From Cunninghamia lanceolata (lineage: Eukaryota; Streptophyta; Pinopsida; Cupressales; Cupressaceae): a DNA stretch of 64,000 bases. The DNA lies in contig BSBN01000888.1 of NCBI GenBank assembly GCA_027924645.1, positions 16,561,001 through 16,625,000 of the forward strand, given 5' to 3'. How positions within the stretch are numbered: position 1 is the first letter of the stretch; every line of letters begins with the position of its first letter. Below, one piece after another: positions 11,942-25,030 of the stretch. A program made the position numbers and the translations under genes. Under the pieces are notes generated by a model. That model was not told the origin of the DNA, ran no database searches, and worked only from the letters and a program-made list of their open reading frames with translations.

Positions 11942-12700
11942 CATGAAGGGTACTAAGATAGTAAGCACACCTTTTGTTGATCATTTCAACTTATCTTCTA
12001 AAATGTGTCCAAATATAAAAGAAGAAAAATTGTATACGGAAGGAGTTTCTTACTCCTTTACTATTGGGAGCCTTATGGATGTGATGGTCTGTACAAGACT
12101 CAACATTGTTCATGCAGTGGGAGTAGTTAGTAGGTATATGAGAAATCTAGGTAAGGTTCATTGGGAGGCTATAAAGTGGATTCTAATATACTTGAAGCAC
12201 GCTTCACATCATGTTTTGCGGTTTAGAGGACAAGATGCATAGATGAAGGGGTATGTTGATTTCGACATGGATGGTGACTTGGACAAAAGGTCATCTACCA
12301 CTGGTTATGCGTTCAGATGAATATTTGTAGGGGCAACAATCAATTAGGTTTCTAGATTGCAAAAAGTGGTAGCTCTTTCCACTATAGAAGCTGAATAAAT
12401 TGCCATCACTAAAGGTGATAAGGGAATGTTATGGTTGCAATGTTTATTGTCTAAATTGGCTAGTAGACATTAAGATTTCATGATGTATGGTGACAACAAC
12501 AACACTTATAACATTTGGAAAAAAATGCAACATTTCATAACTAGACAAAGCATATGGAGCTTAGATATCATTTTATCTAAAGTGTTCTTGAACAGGGCAA
12601 GCTGGATTTGGAGAAGATTCATACCAACATCAATCCTGTAGAGTGTTTATGAAGGTTGTTCCAAAAGAGAAGTTGGAGTTCTACAGAGCTTCTCTTTTTT
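11942..12700 (+). pseudogene. Element B RNase H and pol C-terminus
   Basis: The frame at 11943-12242 reads 'KIVSTPFVDHFNLSS' and 'AVGVVSRYMRNLGKVHWEAI', the standard Copia block after the RT ('VSTP....HFKLS', 'DIAHAVGVVSRYM.NP...HW'). After a stop at 12241 the RNase H continues: 'KRSSTTGYAF', 'LQKVVALSTIEAE' (followed by a TAA), and a 'MYGDNNN' block where YCD.QSA is usual. Several stops and a frameshift follow near 12530. The tail around 12600-12690 matches the ADMLTK-type pol end ('VVPKEK.EF.RAS'). It is the downstream continuation of the RT at 6441-7259. Confidence 0.8.
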
Positions 12701-12770
12701 TGGTAATCAAGTGACAACAATATTGGAAAAGTAGGTGACATCTTTGTATGTGGCAGCATGGTTTGGACTT

Positions 12771-13102
12771 CAAGTGGGAGATTGGTTGGTTGTAATGTCC
12801 AACCATCATGACTTCCATCCTCTCAATCTTTTGACTCTTCATCTACCCTAAAAAGTGTAATATAAAATTGAAACTCAATCACTTCAAGGATTGATTGATG
12901 AAACTTTGTAATATTCTGCCACAAGTAATAGGAGATATAACCCTGCTTTTCCCATGGACATAGCCATTATTTGGTAAAACATGTAACTCTGCTTGTTTGC
13001 ATACAATTGTGGATATGATTCTTATTATCTCTGTTTTTACTTATTCATTGTTTTGGTGTTTTAAATCTGCTCGAATTACTTTAACACTTTCAACCACTAA
13101 CA
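12771..13102 (+). repeat. PPT and 3' LTR of element B (LTR about 12783-13102, 320 bp)
   Basis: CAAGTGGGAGATT (12771-12783) is the classic Tnt1/Tork PPT context. The LTR then begins TGGTTGGTTGTAATG and ends ...CCACTAACA near 13102. Inside it, about 12940-13000, 'TTTCCCATGGACATAGCC' followed by 'AACATGTAACTCT' is a recognisable version of the R/U5 motif of Tnt1-like LTRs (TTCCCGTGGACGTAGGC...CACGTAAATC). The right end is inferred from the TG...CA rule because no second LTR is available in the window. Confidence 0.6.
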
Positions 13103-16100
13103 ATTTAGATTTTATCCTCTAGAAAAACCTACCATGTGCTAGTTGTAACCATTTGTTTTATGAAAGGGATTTGGAAAAACATAATTACCTAATCAACAAA
13201 TATTATACTAACAATACAATAGTAATAAGTCCGTTTAGAATGTTCTGAAGCCCTTTTAGAAGTCAAGAAAGAACTTACATAGCATAGAAAGGTAGCATCT
13301 TTGTCAGCTTCTAGAAAACATTATAAGTTCGATTAGAATTCAGAGCTAAACGACAAGGGGAGTGTGTATTTGTTTACAAAATCTGAATTAATGAAGGCAA
13401 TGATACAAGGTGGAATTTGACAGCCACATCTGCCTCTCCAGTTGAAATATAATGACAACCTTCGATTTAAGTCTCGAGCAATTTTATATAGTGTAAAATT
13501 TGATTGATACTTTCGGCAGATGATATTTGTAGATGGACGTCCATATAATTTTCAATGTAATTCCTCTCTAAGCAGTTTAGATATTATTAGAATTCGAAGT
13601 TGTAAATAATAATGAAGTGACGAGTGTAAACTTAGTAAACATTATCAAAGGGCTCATCGACTAGCCCAAATTGGTGAGCAAAACATAATGGATAGTGCTG
13701 GTTTTAGATTGTGTTGTGTTAATGGATTAATTTAATTGTCAAGTTTAAAAGGAAAAAAAATATATGTTGGTATTTTAAATTTATCTTATATCTATAAAAA
13801 TAGTGTTAAGATATTTTGTTAGGTTTATTTTGAGTATAAGTTGACAAAAAACTAAAATCTATGAGTTCAATTTTTAGTTCTAGTTGTCTAGACCTATTTT
13901 ATGTTATATTTGTTCAACTATCCTAAATTGAATTTAATGTGTGCTTTAGTTCTTTTAATATAATTACACCCATAATCTAGATCTCATTATTGGTGGTGAA
14001 ACAAATATGATCTATACATATGTCATGATACCATAATTTTGCGTAGTTAAGCTAGCCTTACACTAAGTGCATTGTTGTTTCATGTAATCAACTATAGTTA
14101 ACTATAATAGGGGCATTTAGTAGGTGTAATTGAATAGTGACTACCAATGAACTAAACTTGTACATGATTTTGAAAGAATAAATTGTTCTAGGGAAAAGTC
14201 TTTATTAAACCCCATGAATGTATAAATTGAAAATAAGATTGAATGAATTAGTATATAAGAAAGATATACCAATTTCAATACTTTGTTATAGTCTATGCAT
14301 ATTTGATTGTATGCTTCTTAACTAACAACACACAAAATAGAACAAGAGTTCATAGACTTAGATGTGTGCTTTTGGTGAAAGCATAGACCACACAAGTGTT
14401 AACCATGGTATAAACACACAAAGTGACAAGGTGGTTAACATTTTGGTTCTATTGCTAGAACCCTCAAATAATTTGTGTAATGTGGGATACAGATGCCTTG
14501 CAAGGTGACACAAGATGAGATCTATAAATTATTCACAAGTAGCATAGAATAAATTTTTAAGACAACATTACAATGGCTAAACTCTTGTTCATTGTAGTTC
14601 GTTGAAAAAATTTCACTAGGGGTAAAAATGTTTTTGGTTCAAAAGTATGTGGATATTTTAAAGATGGAGTAGTTCATTTTTGTTTAAGCAAGAACATATA
14701 AGAGGGGGACAAATAGTTCATGAGTTGAAATGAGAATGCATTAAATATGGAGTTTGTTGCTTCTTGTGCAACACACCCATTTCCCCATGAAATGGAAACC
14801 CACCATTTTGGATTCTACCACATTTTTGGCCTCTGCAACCATGTGTTCTTTTTTTGGCCTAATTGATAACCAATTGAATAGACCAAATATTATCTTGTGA
14901 ACTTTATCTAATCTCTATCCATTCATGTCCACATCCTTTGATGGTCTTTGGCTTAAGGGTTTATGACAAACACATTAGGTTTATATCCATTTGCCTATGG
15001 TTTAGCATGCTCCAACTCCCTCCATCTAATGTGCTCAATTCTTATTGGTCCTCTTAGACCAATTATGAGTGATCCTCGTTCCACTTCATTTGTGGTTTGG
15101 TCTCATAATCTTAGTCATGGTGGCATGCAACCTCATCAATCTCTTCCATGGTGGTGTATGCCCTGTTTTGGTCTCTTCACACATTCAAAAATCCTATGAT
15201 GAAATCTCATCCAATGGCTTGTGCAATCCTACTTTGTTGGGATGATATCCCTCTCCTTTGCATTGTACAATCCCTTAGATCATCCACATCAACCCTTTAT
15301 TCTCATTACTGATCCTATGCTAAGCTCACCTTGGTCCTATTACATGACAGCTCAGCTACATTGAAACCAATGGCATAACCTCCATGGACATATAAATGAT
15401 CGCACCTCTAAAAATTGCTCCATTTATTGATCTTTGAGTTCATCATGTGGTCACTACATCTCTCACGTTACTTTAGGATATCATGATTTAGGGCATGCAC
15501 ACACCATTGGATTAATTTTATCCAATAGTCTACACATTACTAATGATCCTATAAGATCTAAGATAGTTACACAATGCACCAACCATTTATCAAGGATATC
15601 ATCTAATGACTATTATGCCTCTTACTATGTGATGAGTTCATTTCTTTCTCCACTACACCTATGCATTTGGTTATCTTTAGCTCTACCAATATGATGGGAC
15701 CATTACATATGCCAAGATATTCCTCCCTGATGTCACAACAGGTGATTATGAGTAGTTAAATTTGATGACTAATATCCTTATGAATTTTCACCTTTTCCTA
15801 TTCCCATGTCTGACTACATGTGATATAAATTTGGAGGCCTCATTTATGATCATGAACACACTAGAGGTTTGTGAAAGTGTGAATTTGGTCCCTCAAATAA
15901 AATGAGGGGTGATACTAACATGAAAAATGTAAATACTTTCCTTATTTAATTATGAGTTCAAAATGGTGATTCCTTTATGGTTTATGATTTCCTTGTGTAT
16001 ATTTGGCATGGATCCTTTCTATGTAGGACATGTGTCTTCCTTGGATGCTAAATAGGCCCCCCAAGGTGTACACATGGCTAGACTAATTTAAGGAATGAAA

Positions 16101-18007
16101 AGTTACGTAAATTAAAGAGTTCAATTATATGTGAGTTTGTTAAGCATTAAAGGAGTTGCCTTATTATCCTCCATAATTCTATCATGTGTTTGGTTTCTAT
16201 AGTATTCCCACTCCTTCATGTAGTCTTACCCTCTTTAGTCAAGAGGCATGCCCTTTTAAAGCCACCCGTACCTTAATTTCAAGTGAATTTTTTTTTATGA
16301 TTCATCATTTATAACTAAATTGCATGATTATAGGAATGAGGATTTTATATCTCCTTTTAACCCATTGAGGTTAATGAGTCCATTGAGCTAGCTATTTTAT
16401 TTCAATCCTATGTAATTCTATCTTATACCCTAGCCAACAAAGATATTGACCTACTTCATGGGGTTGATAATTCTATTGTCTACAAAGATTCTTTAGCTTG
16501 TTGTGAGAACTCTCTAGATGACATGGAGGAAGCTACATTGAAACAATTTCCAAATGATGAGATTTTTAAAGGAATTATTTCTAGTATTTTTTTATTTTGT
16601 TGGAATATACAAGAATCTAAAACAAAAATAAAACATTTGTAGGTAATATCATCCATGTTTTTGTCTAACCTAGGCAATGATGTTGATGATTTTTTAGTTA
16701 AATAGAAAGGGTGATAGTGATTAGGATAATAATTATTTTATTTCTATTACTAATGAAGTTGGAGAGTGGGATTAACTGTTAACTAATTGCTATATTTGTG
16801 ATGTCGATTTTGATGATTAGGATGAATTATAGTATGCTAAAAAGGGTCAAGGTGTAAATGTTTGGCCATGACCTAGAAAGTATTGTTATTAATGACATGG
16901 ACCCACTCATGGGGAATTCAAATGAAGTTCATGTTGTTAGTGGAGATCATGCTTTGTAGGTTACCAACCATCAAAAATAGGATCTTCCACACTCCCCTAA
17001 ATCTCGTGTATTTAGCTTTAATTCTAAGTATAATGATTTAGTGAACAAGAACAATTTTTAGATTAACTTTAACAACAATGATCAATCCCACATGTTAATC
17101 CCAATAAAAGTGTATCATGAATTCAAGAATGTACTAGGTAAAGTAGTTATTTTCTAATTCAAGAATATTGCCACCCACCTCCAAACCTAAACTATCAAAC
17201 TACAATGTTTAGTGCTTTGATGAAAAGGCTAGGAGTAGATTTGAAATAATTATTCTTGAGTCTCTACATGTATAATGTAGAATTAGTTTAGGAGATTTTA
17301 TTTTCTTGTTTTCTTTCATTTTTCTATATTTTTGTTTTGTCTCATTTCCTTTAATCTTTTATTTCTTTTGAGCTTGTTTCCTAGTTAGTGCTACTTGTTC
17401 CTATCCTTCCTAATTGCCATAAATAACAACTCTGTACATACACATGAACACACATTAATAAAGTATTGTACCTGCAACGCTTAAAGAGTATACCAATTCC
17501 ATTGTCCATCCATAAAAACTAAAGTGTGCTAGATAATATTTAACATGGTTGTTGTCTTATCTCTACTTTGCTCAATTCTCAAAATGACTTTGTAGAAGTC
17601 TTGTACCAACTACAAAGCACTCAATAAATATTTATGGTGACATAAATACTTATAGTATTTATAGCTTTTTCTAGCAACTACTACACATAATGACTTTCCA
17701 ATTAAAATATAAGTGCATACTATTTAGTGTTTGGCTTATAAATATTTGTGCCTATTGACTATTTGATAACACTTGGGTGCTTAAATTACTAATTCTTAGT
17801 AAGTGGGAAAGGAGACCAAAGTCATTTAACTTGTGATGGCTAGTCATAAACTTGAGTTGATTACTTGTATAGGCATATTGTTCTAAACATGGAAATCATA
17901 CATCAGGTCTTTGTAACACTTCTATCCTCATCATCACAATGGGACAATGTAAATGCACTCTTAGCTCTTTAGAATGAATCTACATCTTAAATTGTTTTGT
18001 TATTTGG

Positions 18008-18190
18008 ACTCCTTTAGTGAACACTGTAGTTTTTGGATCACTTCCATAAATGACACTAGTCTTTGAGCTCCTTTGGTGAACGTTGTAGTTTTTGGATCAT
18101 TTCAATAAATGATAATAAATGACAACAATAATTAATCCTTCAATGAATGTCATAGTCTCTGGAACACTTCAATAAATGACAATGGTCACA
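18008..18190. repeat. Three-copy tandem repeat, unit about 60-68 bp
   Basis: Three diverged copies begin near 18009, 18067 and 18135. Each has the pattern CCTTTAGTGAACACTGTAG ... GGATCACTTCAATAAATGAC. The copies differ by substitutions and small indels. No coding potential. Confidence 0.6.
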
Positions 18191-18326
18191 TGGTCAGTAG
18201 GTAATCACATTTTGCAAGAGTCATTATGGATATGACTCACATTATGACTGTCCCTCCACTATCCTCTCACATCATGAATGTGAGAAAGTTCATTCCCAGA
18301 CGGGCTAAATTTTTCATAATGAGGCA

Positions 18327-18331
18327 TATAC
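18327..18331. repeat. TSD of element D, left copy (TATAC)
   Basis: TATAC precedes the left LTR and recurs at 25764-25768 after the right LTR. Confidence 0.65.
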
Positions 18332-19087
18332 TATTAGGAATTTGTAGGTCCAATAAAACCAATTCCACATAACCCATAAGTAGAAAATGATGCAGAAAAT
18401 AACCATAATGCAAAGGTCAAATGACAAACACATGATAACACAAGATATACACTAGGAAAACCCTCAAGAGGGAAAAACCAAACCTTCAAAAGAATCCACA
18501 CTCATACATATTATTCAGTAATAAGATATTACAATACATGCTCATGAGTCTCCATGAATACCTCTGAAACATCAAGGTCTTCCAATGCATCCTCCATGTG
18601 TCCAAGAATGAATCAACACATCCCATGCCATGCTTCACAAAATGCACTTATAGAAGAGAACTCAATACAATGACAACCTATCTCACAACCTCCTATACAC
18701 CAATAATGAACAATCAGCCAACCGACAACTAATGACCATGTGCTTGATTTTATAGACTAAGCTCACACAAATACAAGTAGTAGTATTGGGTAATAGCGTG
18801 TGCTCCAAAACTATGGATACACAAAACCATTGACCCTCTCATTTAATTATTGGTACTACATTTTTTTCCAACAATTAAATAATAGAAATAAATAATTAAC
18901 TACTCTATGTGTCCCACATACATAAAATAATTAATCCAATGTTACATAAAACAATTACAAGTGGCATCCAAATAAATATCTAATGTGGCTAAACACATTA
19001 ATTAAGATGCACCATAAATAAATATTTATTTTACATGAATAAAATAATACAATAGTATGCAAGGTGTACAAAACCTATTTCCCAACA
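18332..19087 (-). repeat. Element D 3' LTR (left copy)
   Basis: In minus orientation it starts TGTTGGGAAATAGG directly after the PPT at 19088-19099 and ends ...CCTAATA, with one change from the expected CCTAACA. It carries the 'GGTTTTTCCCTCTTGAGGG' motif (minus strand, near 18450-18475) common in plant Copia LTRs. It aligns over its length with 25031-25763. Confidence 0.75.
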
Positions 19088-21299
19088 TTCTCCCACTTGT
19101 TGTATACATTTCATAAGGGTCAATCAATGAAATACATCATCATCATCATAGGCAAACATGAAATCACATGAATCTTTAGCATGCTCTTGTGCTCCATCAA
19201 GATACTTGCAATAAAATCAAAGTGAACACCATCTCAAGAAAGAACTCCTCTCATCCTCCAACATGCCACCTATGGAAGAAATGGAACATGCCAAGGTGAA
19301 GATTCCCCAATCCAAAGAACACAAGTATCAAATCCAAGTGATAACAAAAGGCTCCAAGTTGCTGTCAAAGGTAAAAACCCACATGACTAGAAATAGTACC
19401 CACAACATATGGTTATACATCCAACCATCCATACAACATAGCTATAAACAACATCAATAAACTCATGCCAACAACATATCCAACCCATACATACTACAAT
19501 CAAAAGCTCCATGTATAAACTTGTCAATGAAGAACACATACATCTAGGAACTCCCACTACATGGGTAATGCCAAATCTGAAAATACATCCAAGGTGTACC
19601 AAGTCTATCAATCAACACTCAAACCAAGGTGTGGCTAATCAACAAGCCAATATAGTATCAGGAATAATAACAATGATCCACATATGCAAGATAAATCACT
19701 ACATACTCTCTCATAACTAACCATAACTCTCCCAAAGTCCAACCACATCAACATGATCCTAGAGGAAGTAGCCATAAGACAAAGAGAGAAAAGCTATAAC
19801 TCATAATGTCTTGCAAACACCTCAAAGTGCTAAACTATGTTAGATATGATCTCCTCTACAACCCTAAATGAAAATCCTTAACAACACCCAACCATTCGAT
19901 CTCATAGATCAAATGAACAAATGTATCATGTAACCAATATGGATACAAGTCTCTCTAACCAAGGTAGATCAAACTCATTACCATTCCATAACTAGGAATA
20001 AGCCCAATCACATCTCCTAAAGTTATCATAATAAACATCATAAATCAAACCATATGAACAAGGAGATAAACATGCTAACATCTCCTAAATGAACCCTCCA
20101 GAACCAATAACCATAGCTCAAGATCCATAAATATGAAAAGATGAAACATAAAGTGAAATGCATCTAAAAGGATGGGTGATACATCATAGATGATAAACTA
20201 CCAAGTAAACCAAGAGTGGGGAGTGAGAATGCTCCTCCAAGATACACCAAGCCACAATGACTCTCTCCAAAAACAATCTCCTCTAGGTCCAAGAACTCAC
20301 ATCCATATCCAGGTGTAGGTTCCTCAGTCTTCCTGTTGAAACCTCCAATGACTAATTGTCTCAACAAGTGTCTCTAATGCAAAGAGAACTCTAGCCTCAC
20401 CTAAGCCTCCAAGTATCCAAGAGTACCTCCACAATCAATCCATGCTAAAACTCCAAATGCAACTCCACACAATCATGGAGCTCCCAAGAAAATAATTTCA
20501 ATATACTCAATACCAAGAGAACCAACAAGATCACTATCAATGCTCCCTATGCACATCTATAAAATCAAGGAACCTATCATGACATCATGATCTAACCATC
20601 TCCTCTTAGCAGATCACATGCACTAATGCACACATCGTATTTCAAGAGAACCTATATCATATCAAAACTCTAATCTAGAATCAAGAGTCTATCAAGACAC
20701 AATATAAACATCTCTAAACAAAGGATCAACATATCCAATCACATGAAGATCTACTAACAATAGAACTTGGGATGTCAAAGCACTTTCATTGAAACAAGAA
20801 TCATAATCCAAGAGCCTCTCCAAGACACCCACAGCCACCATAAAAGATCGCCCATCACAAGTGAAGAATCTATATCACTGTCAAAGCTCCCATTGAATTG
20901 TTATACCAAGCTATCCATGGAAACAAAGTAACCATGTCCTAAATGAAGATTATCCATGGCCCCAACACAATCAAGGAATCCTACTATATTATCAACAACT
21001 CCTCAATGTAATGTAGACCATAATCTCCATACGAAGAAGATAAAACCATCATTGTCAAAAGCTCACATAAAACCATGTATCCAAGCTATCCATGACATCA
21101 TGATAAACATGCTACAACTCTCAACAACTGACTATCCAAGCACTCTGATCATCCATCCTCTCATCCAATGCAACATATCAATGTATAAATGACAATAGAC
21201 AAGGCCAACTAACAAAGTCTACATGGGTAAATGTACAAAGATGAGTCCACTTAAGGTGGAAATTTTGGACTTAGAAAACAACCTAAAATTGGTTAAACC

Positions 21300-21465
21300 A
21301 AAATGGGATCCCCTTTTTATGAAATGGGATCCCATTATGCTTCGGGATCCCGAGCCAAAAGTGGGATCTCGTTTTCAAGAAATGAGATCCCATTTCATAA
21401 AAGGTTAAAATATTAATCTTTTATAAAATGGGATCTTATTTCTAGAGCAGGATCCCATTTCATAA
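21300..21465. repeat. Cluster of degenerate GGGATCCC palindromes
   Basis: Within about 165 bp the motif (a/c)GGGATCCC(a/g), or a one-base variant, occurs seven times. Several copies are embedded in ATGGGATCCCATT or flanked by 'aaatgggatc' and 'gatcccatttcat'. Neighbouring copies are inverted relative to each other, so the DNA can form short stem-loops. Confidence 0.6.
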
Positions 21466-22794
21466 AATTTGAATTTCAAACTCAATTTTTTCTATGGGTT
21501 TGGGGTCAGAAAAAAGGCTTGGGAAACCGACCATTAGTTTTGGACCTAGTTTGACCTGCAAGTTGAAGGTCATGTCAATGTCACAACAAAATAGTAATTT
21601 TGAGCATATGTCTGAAGGCCTTTCTTGCATAATTTTTTGACAAAATTAAAACTCATTATAGATGAGACAGTGCAGATTCTAAAGATGTAATTTTTTTTTA
21701 CAATTGGATTAATTTTCAATTTTTCAAATAATTTATGATGAAACAGATCCATAAACTTGAATTATCAGTGTTTTTAAATATTTTAATAACTTTTTATCAA
21801 AATAACTTTTTGTAAAAAAAAATGTACGAAAATGTACTTCAGACAATTCTTTTCAATTTGAAAAAAAATTCAAAAAATGTTAATTTTAGGTAATCTTATG
21901 CATGACGTACACGACATTTTTTAAAACACCAAAAATGGCCAATAAAAAGTTAACAAAAAAAAATATTCAATAAAAAATTACAAAAAAATATGGAAAACAT
22001 GCTTCATTGAGTTACAAATCCTTTTCCAAAAGAATTTTGAAAAATATGATTATTTAGGTCAAAATATGGATGATGTACATGTGCATGGTATAGTAAAAAA
22101 AAGTGATTTTTAAAAAGTGGTTTTTAGAAACTCCCATCAAAAATCAATTTATATAATCTAGGTATTAAACAAAATTACATATTTAGAAACTAGAATCCGA
22201 GTACTACATTTTATATTTACTGACTTTTTTCAAGATTCCACCTTTAAGTGCTTCAAATTTTTAGGTCAAATATGACAAATTCTAAAAATTAGGAAAAACA
22301 CTTCCACTTTTTGGCTAAAAAGTGGACTCAACTTCTTGCACACACACACATATGTTAGAAATGATGGTAGAAGCAATAGAGATTGTCATCTAATTCAAAC
22401 CTTACTAATGTCATCTAAACAATGTAGAAGTAATGGAGATTGTAACATAAATAAAACCCACTACACATAAATAACATGAATTAAAAACTAAACACATTAC
22501 ATAGTATGTAACCCAGAGAAACCCCTTTCAGGTAAAAGACTCCACCAAGAAAAGAGGCTCCAAGTTGTATAATCTTCAAAAATGATATTGCAATACATGC
22601 ACTTCCTCTCCTTCTCCAGTCTTCAATCCAACAGTGCTTGTTACTCTCAACTCTGATAAAAATGTAGTACAAATATCCTTATAAGGGGGTTGCTTTCCAG
22701 GGCAAGATAAACCAATGAAATCTCCACCATCAAATCAATGACCTAATGACAAATAGTCTAAATTTACAATGATAAAATATAAATAAAATATGGT

Positions 22795-22920
22795 TTTAGG
22801 GGTGCTGCCCCTAAAACCCCACCAGGGTGCATGGCCCCCGAACCCCCTATCAGGGGGATAATTCCCCTAGACCCAGGCTCGCAGGGGGAAACCCCCCTCT
22901 GACTCCCCATTGCAGATGAA
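22795..22920. repeat. C/G-run cluster with nested short hairpins
   Basis: In an AT-rich neighbourhood this stretch contains at least ten runs of four to six C or G. Several pair locally, such as CCCCCTATCAGGGGG and GGGGGAAACCCCCC. Similar G-rich blocks are frequent in plant LTR elements. No frame is conserved through it. Confidence 0.5.
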
Positions 22921-25020
22921 TTAACATCAAGGGTTGGATATAAACATGCACCTGAAACAAGATAGCTGCTGGTCAAACCTTTCATCCTTATGGGTGATTT
23001 ACAAACAATAATAGGAATAATAAATTACATAGGATTTACAAAGTTGATGGCACCTTAATCCTAACAGCATAAACACTGAATCAATCTCATGGATAAAGAC
23101 AATTGACATCCGAGTCATCTCACTGTAGCCAATGGGTACCTAATCCACAAAAGTACATAACTCAAAGATCCAAAACAAATGTAACATAAAAACTCATCAT
23201 CACACTAGTAACATGCAAACTGAGATATCAAAGAAGATAATCTATAGACTCCAAGACGCAAACACTAAATTAACACTAGATTCAATTTACCAAACAAGTC
23301 CACAAACAAGTAGCCATAGTCAAGGAACTAATCAAGCATTAAAGAGATAAGAACTATCCCCTAAAACTACACAACACCAAATATAATCATGAATCAAACA
23401 TCATAGCCCATACCTATCAATCGTATACATGATCATGTCATGCCAATGCAAAAGTTTACCTACATATCCATGACATCATAATCACCATCATTGTTGTACG
23501 TGTACTCAATTCCCACTTAAACGAGACTCCTAGTCTCACATGTGTATCAACCATGTCCTCAAACTATAAGATAACCTATGTACCTATCTCCATCAAAGTC
23601 CAAACTCTAAAAAACTCATATAAGCCTGTATCTAGAAGTACCAAATCTAAAAACCTACTATACCATATGAATGCTCTCATAATCACACCCTGAATCTGAG
23701 GCTCCTACAAGTGATCAAATAAGTACCAATATCTCTCTATACACCAAACACAAAATCTACATGATCTAATCTATAGTACACTACAATAGCTCTCCAACGT
23801 GTGCCCAAAATCAAAAATTGGATTTTATATGCAAATGTTATGAGCATAAAACTATCCCAGTGCAATGTTTGGCTTTAGGCACCAAATTTTGATATAAACA
23901 CAAAAATATGATAATAAATCCTGTAGCACTGTGTAATGCTCAAAGATACATTTCTTACACCTATTACAAGTCGAAAACCTGATATGGTGGGTGAAAGTAT
24001 GCCTCCCAAAAGAAAATCCCCTCCGAGGGCTAAAAGGGGACCCCTGGTGGGACGCTGTTTGTACCACTGATGTAAGTATGACGTCATCATTGACATGGCC
24101 CTGACTGTGCACTCTAGTCATCACATGCTGACTAGGCAAGGTGGTGCTGACTTGGCATATTTAGCTGGCATCACAGGGTGATGTGGTGGATTTGAAGGAA
24201 TATTAAATTCATTTTAATGCTTTCCACGCCATAGAGGCAAAACCAAAAATGCATTTTAAAAAGGTTTAAATTTATAATTTTTAAACATAGTTTGAAAATA
24301 CTGTGGGGGCTATTATAGGCTCACTGGCAGACAAATCTTTGTTGGTAAGCCTATGGCCATGGCCTGGCCTATCAGACTGATGGTTGGAACCAGTGGGCCT
24401 ATGGCCCTGCCAGCCAGTGCCCAACAGCTGACCCCTATCAGGCCTGCATGTAGATACAGGGCTGGAGTACCCCCTACTCTACATTTTTTTAATATATGAT
24501 TTTTTATTTCTCTTTCCTATAGTTCTTTTTTTCAATTGATTTTTTTTAACCATAGGAAAATTATCATTACGTAGGAAAATTAAAATATCTTTGCTATGTA
24601 TCTCTGCAGTCGTACAACCATAACATTGTACTTGGGCTGCTTAAAAAAAATTGTTTTCTACTCCAGTGACATAAATAGGTAGGATTTTATATCAATCTTC
24701 ATCTCTTGGGCCTCCTGGACTCAATGTCGAGGTCTATTTTATCCCAGGAGGTCATATGTGAAAAATACCCCCTCGAAATCCTCATTGAAGCCATCTAAGA
24801 ATCCTTCTTTAGCCATGATTTTTCAATCATCAGATTTGTAAAATACATAATAAATCCATAATACCAAAAACCCCAAATCTACAATACAACCTGTACAAAA
24901 CCCTTTAATGTCCTAAATCTTTTCATGCATTGCCATGGCTTCCACTTTGCATCAGATCTACACACACAAGGGTTATAACAAAATAGGGAGCTCACACCTC
25001 CCTCAACTATAACATTGTTA

Positions 25021-25028
25021 TGATACCA
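25021..25028 (-). other. Element D primer binding site
   Basis: The minus strand reads TGGTATCA two bases after the 5' LTR end. It is complementary to the 3' end of initiator tRNA-Met and matches eight bases before diverging. Confidence 0.6.
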
Positions 25029-25030
25029 CA

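Larger units (their letters stand above)
3796..13102 (+). mobile_element. Element B: Tnt1/Tork-like Copia retrotransposon, degenerate, interrupted by element C
   Basis: The domain order is gag - zinc knuckle - protease - GAG-pre-integrase - integrase - RT - RNase H, then a PPT and a 3' LTR, as in Copia (Pseudoviridae). The amino-terminal part of gag and the 5' LTR are absent because element A abuts at 3795. They should lie left of A if A is a nested insertion. C (7260-11936) splits the pol between the RT connection and the RNase H region; with C removed, the 5-bp duplication TTTAG collapses to one copy. Frameshifts and stops occur in every domain, so the element is long dead. Confidence 0.8.
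13103..18331. other. 5.2-kb AT-rich stretch without recognisable gene
   Basis: Open frames are no longer than 86 codons and match no family I recognise. The section around 14950-15700 is richer in C and T, with two frames of 78 and 86 codons on the plus strand that have no recognisable domain. A degenerate tandem repeat of about 60 bp lies at 18008-18190. I see no LTR borders, tRNA or splice-supported gene model. It is probably decayed transposon and intergenic sequence. Confidence 0.5.
19088..25030 (-). other. Interior of element D, noncoding
   Basis: The interior has no frame I can assign. Landmarks: a cluster of GGGATCCC-type palindromes at 21300-21465; a very AT-rich stretch at 21480-22330; an LTR-like segment beginning near 22350 (plus TGTTAGAAATG) with a 'cccagagaaacccctttcagg' motif at about 22512-22532; a C/G-run cluster at 22795-22920; a 'ccctccgagggctaaaagggg' stretch at 24018-24038; and a GC-rich degenerate repeat of 'ggcctatggcc' at 24350-24470. 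The LTR-like segment may be a fragment of a nested related element, but I could not find its other end. Confidence 0.45.

Noticed and set aside
14963..15694. Two plus frames of 78 and 86 codons
   Set aside because: No recognisable domain, no splice-supported extension, and open frames of this length are expected in C/T-rich sequence.
20164..20367. Minus-strand frames in element D as genes
   Set aside because: Short (67-95 codons), no domain, no codon pattern, inside a noncoding retrotransposon interior.
22351..23030. Nested LTR inside element D beginning TGTTAGAAATG
   Set aside because: A plausible LTR-like end and internal motif exist, but I found no second copy, no opposite end and no TSD.
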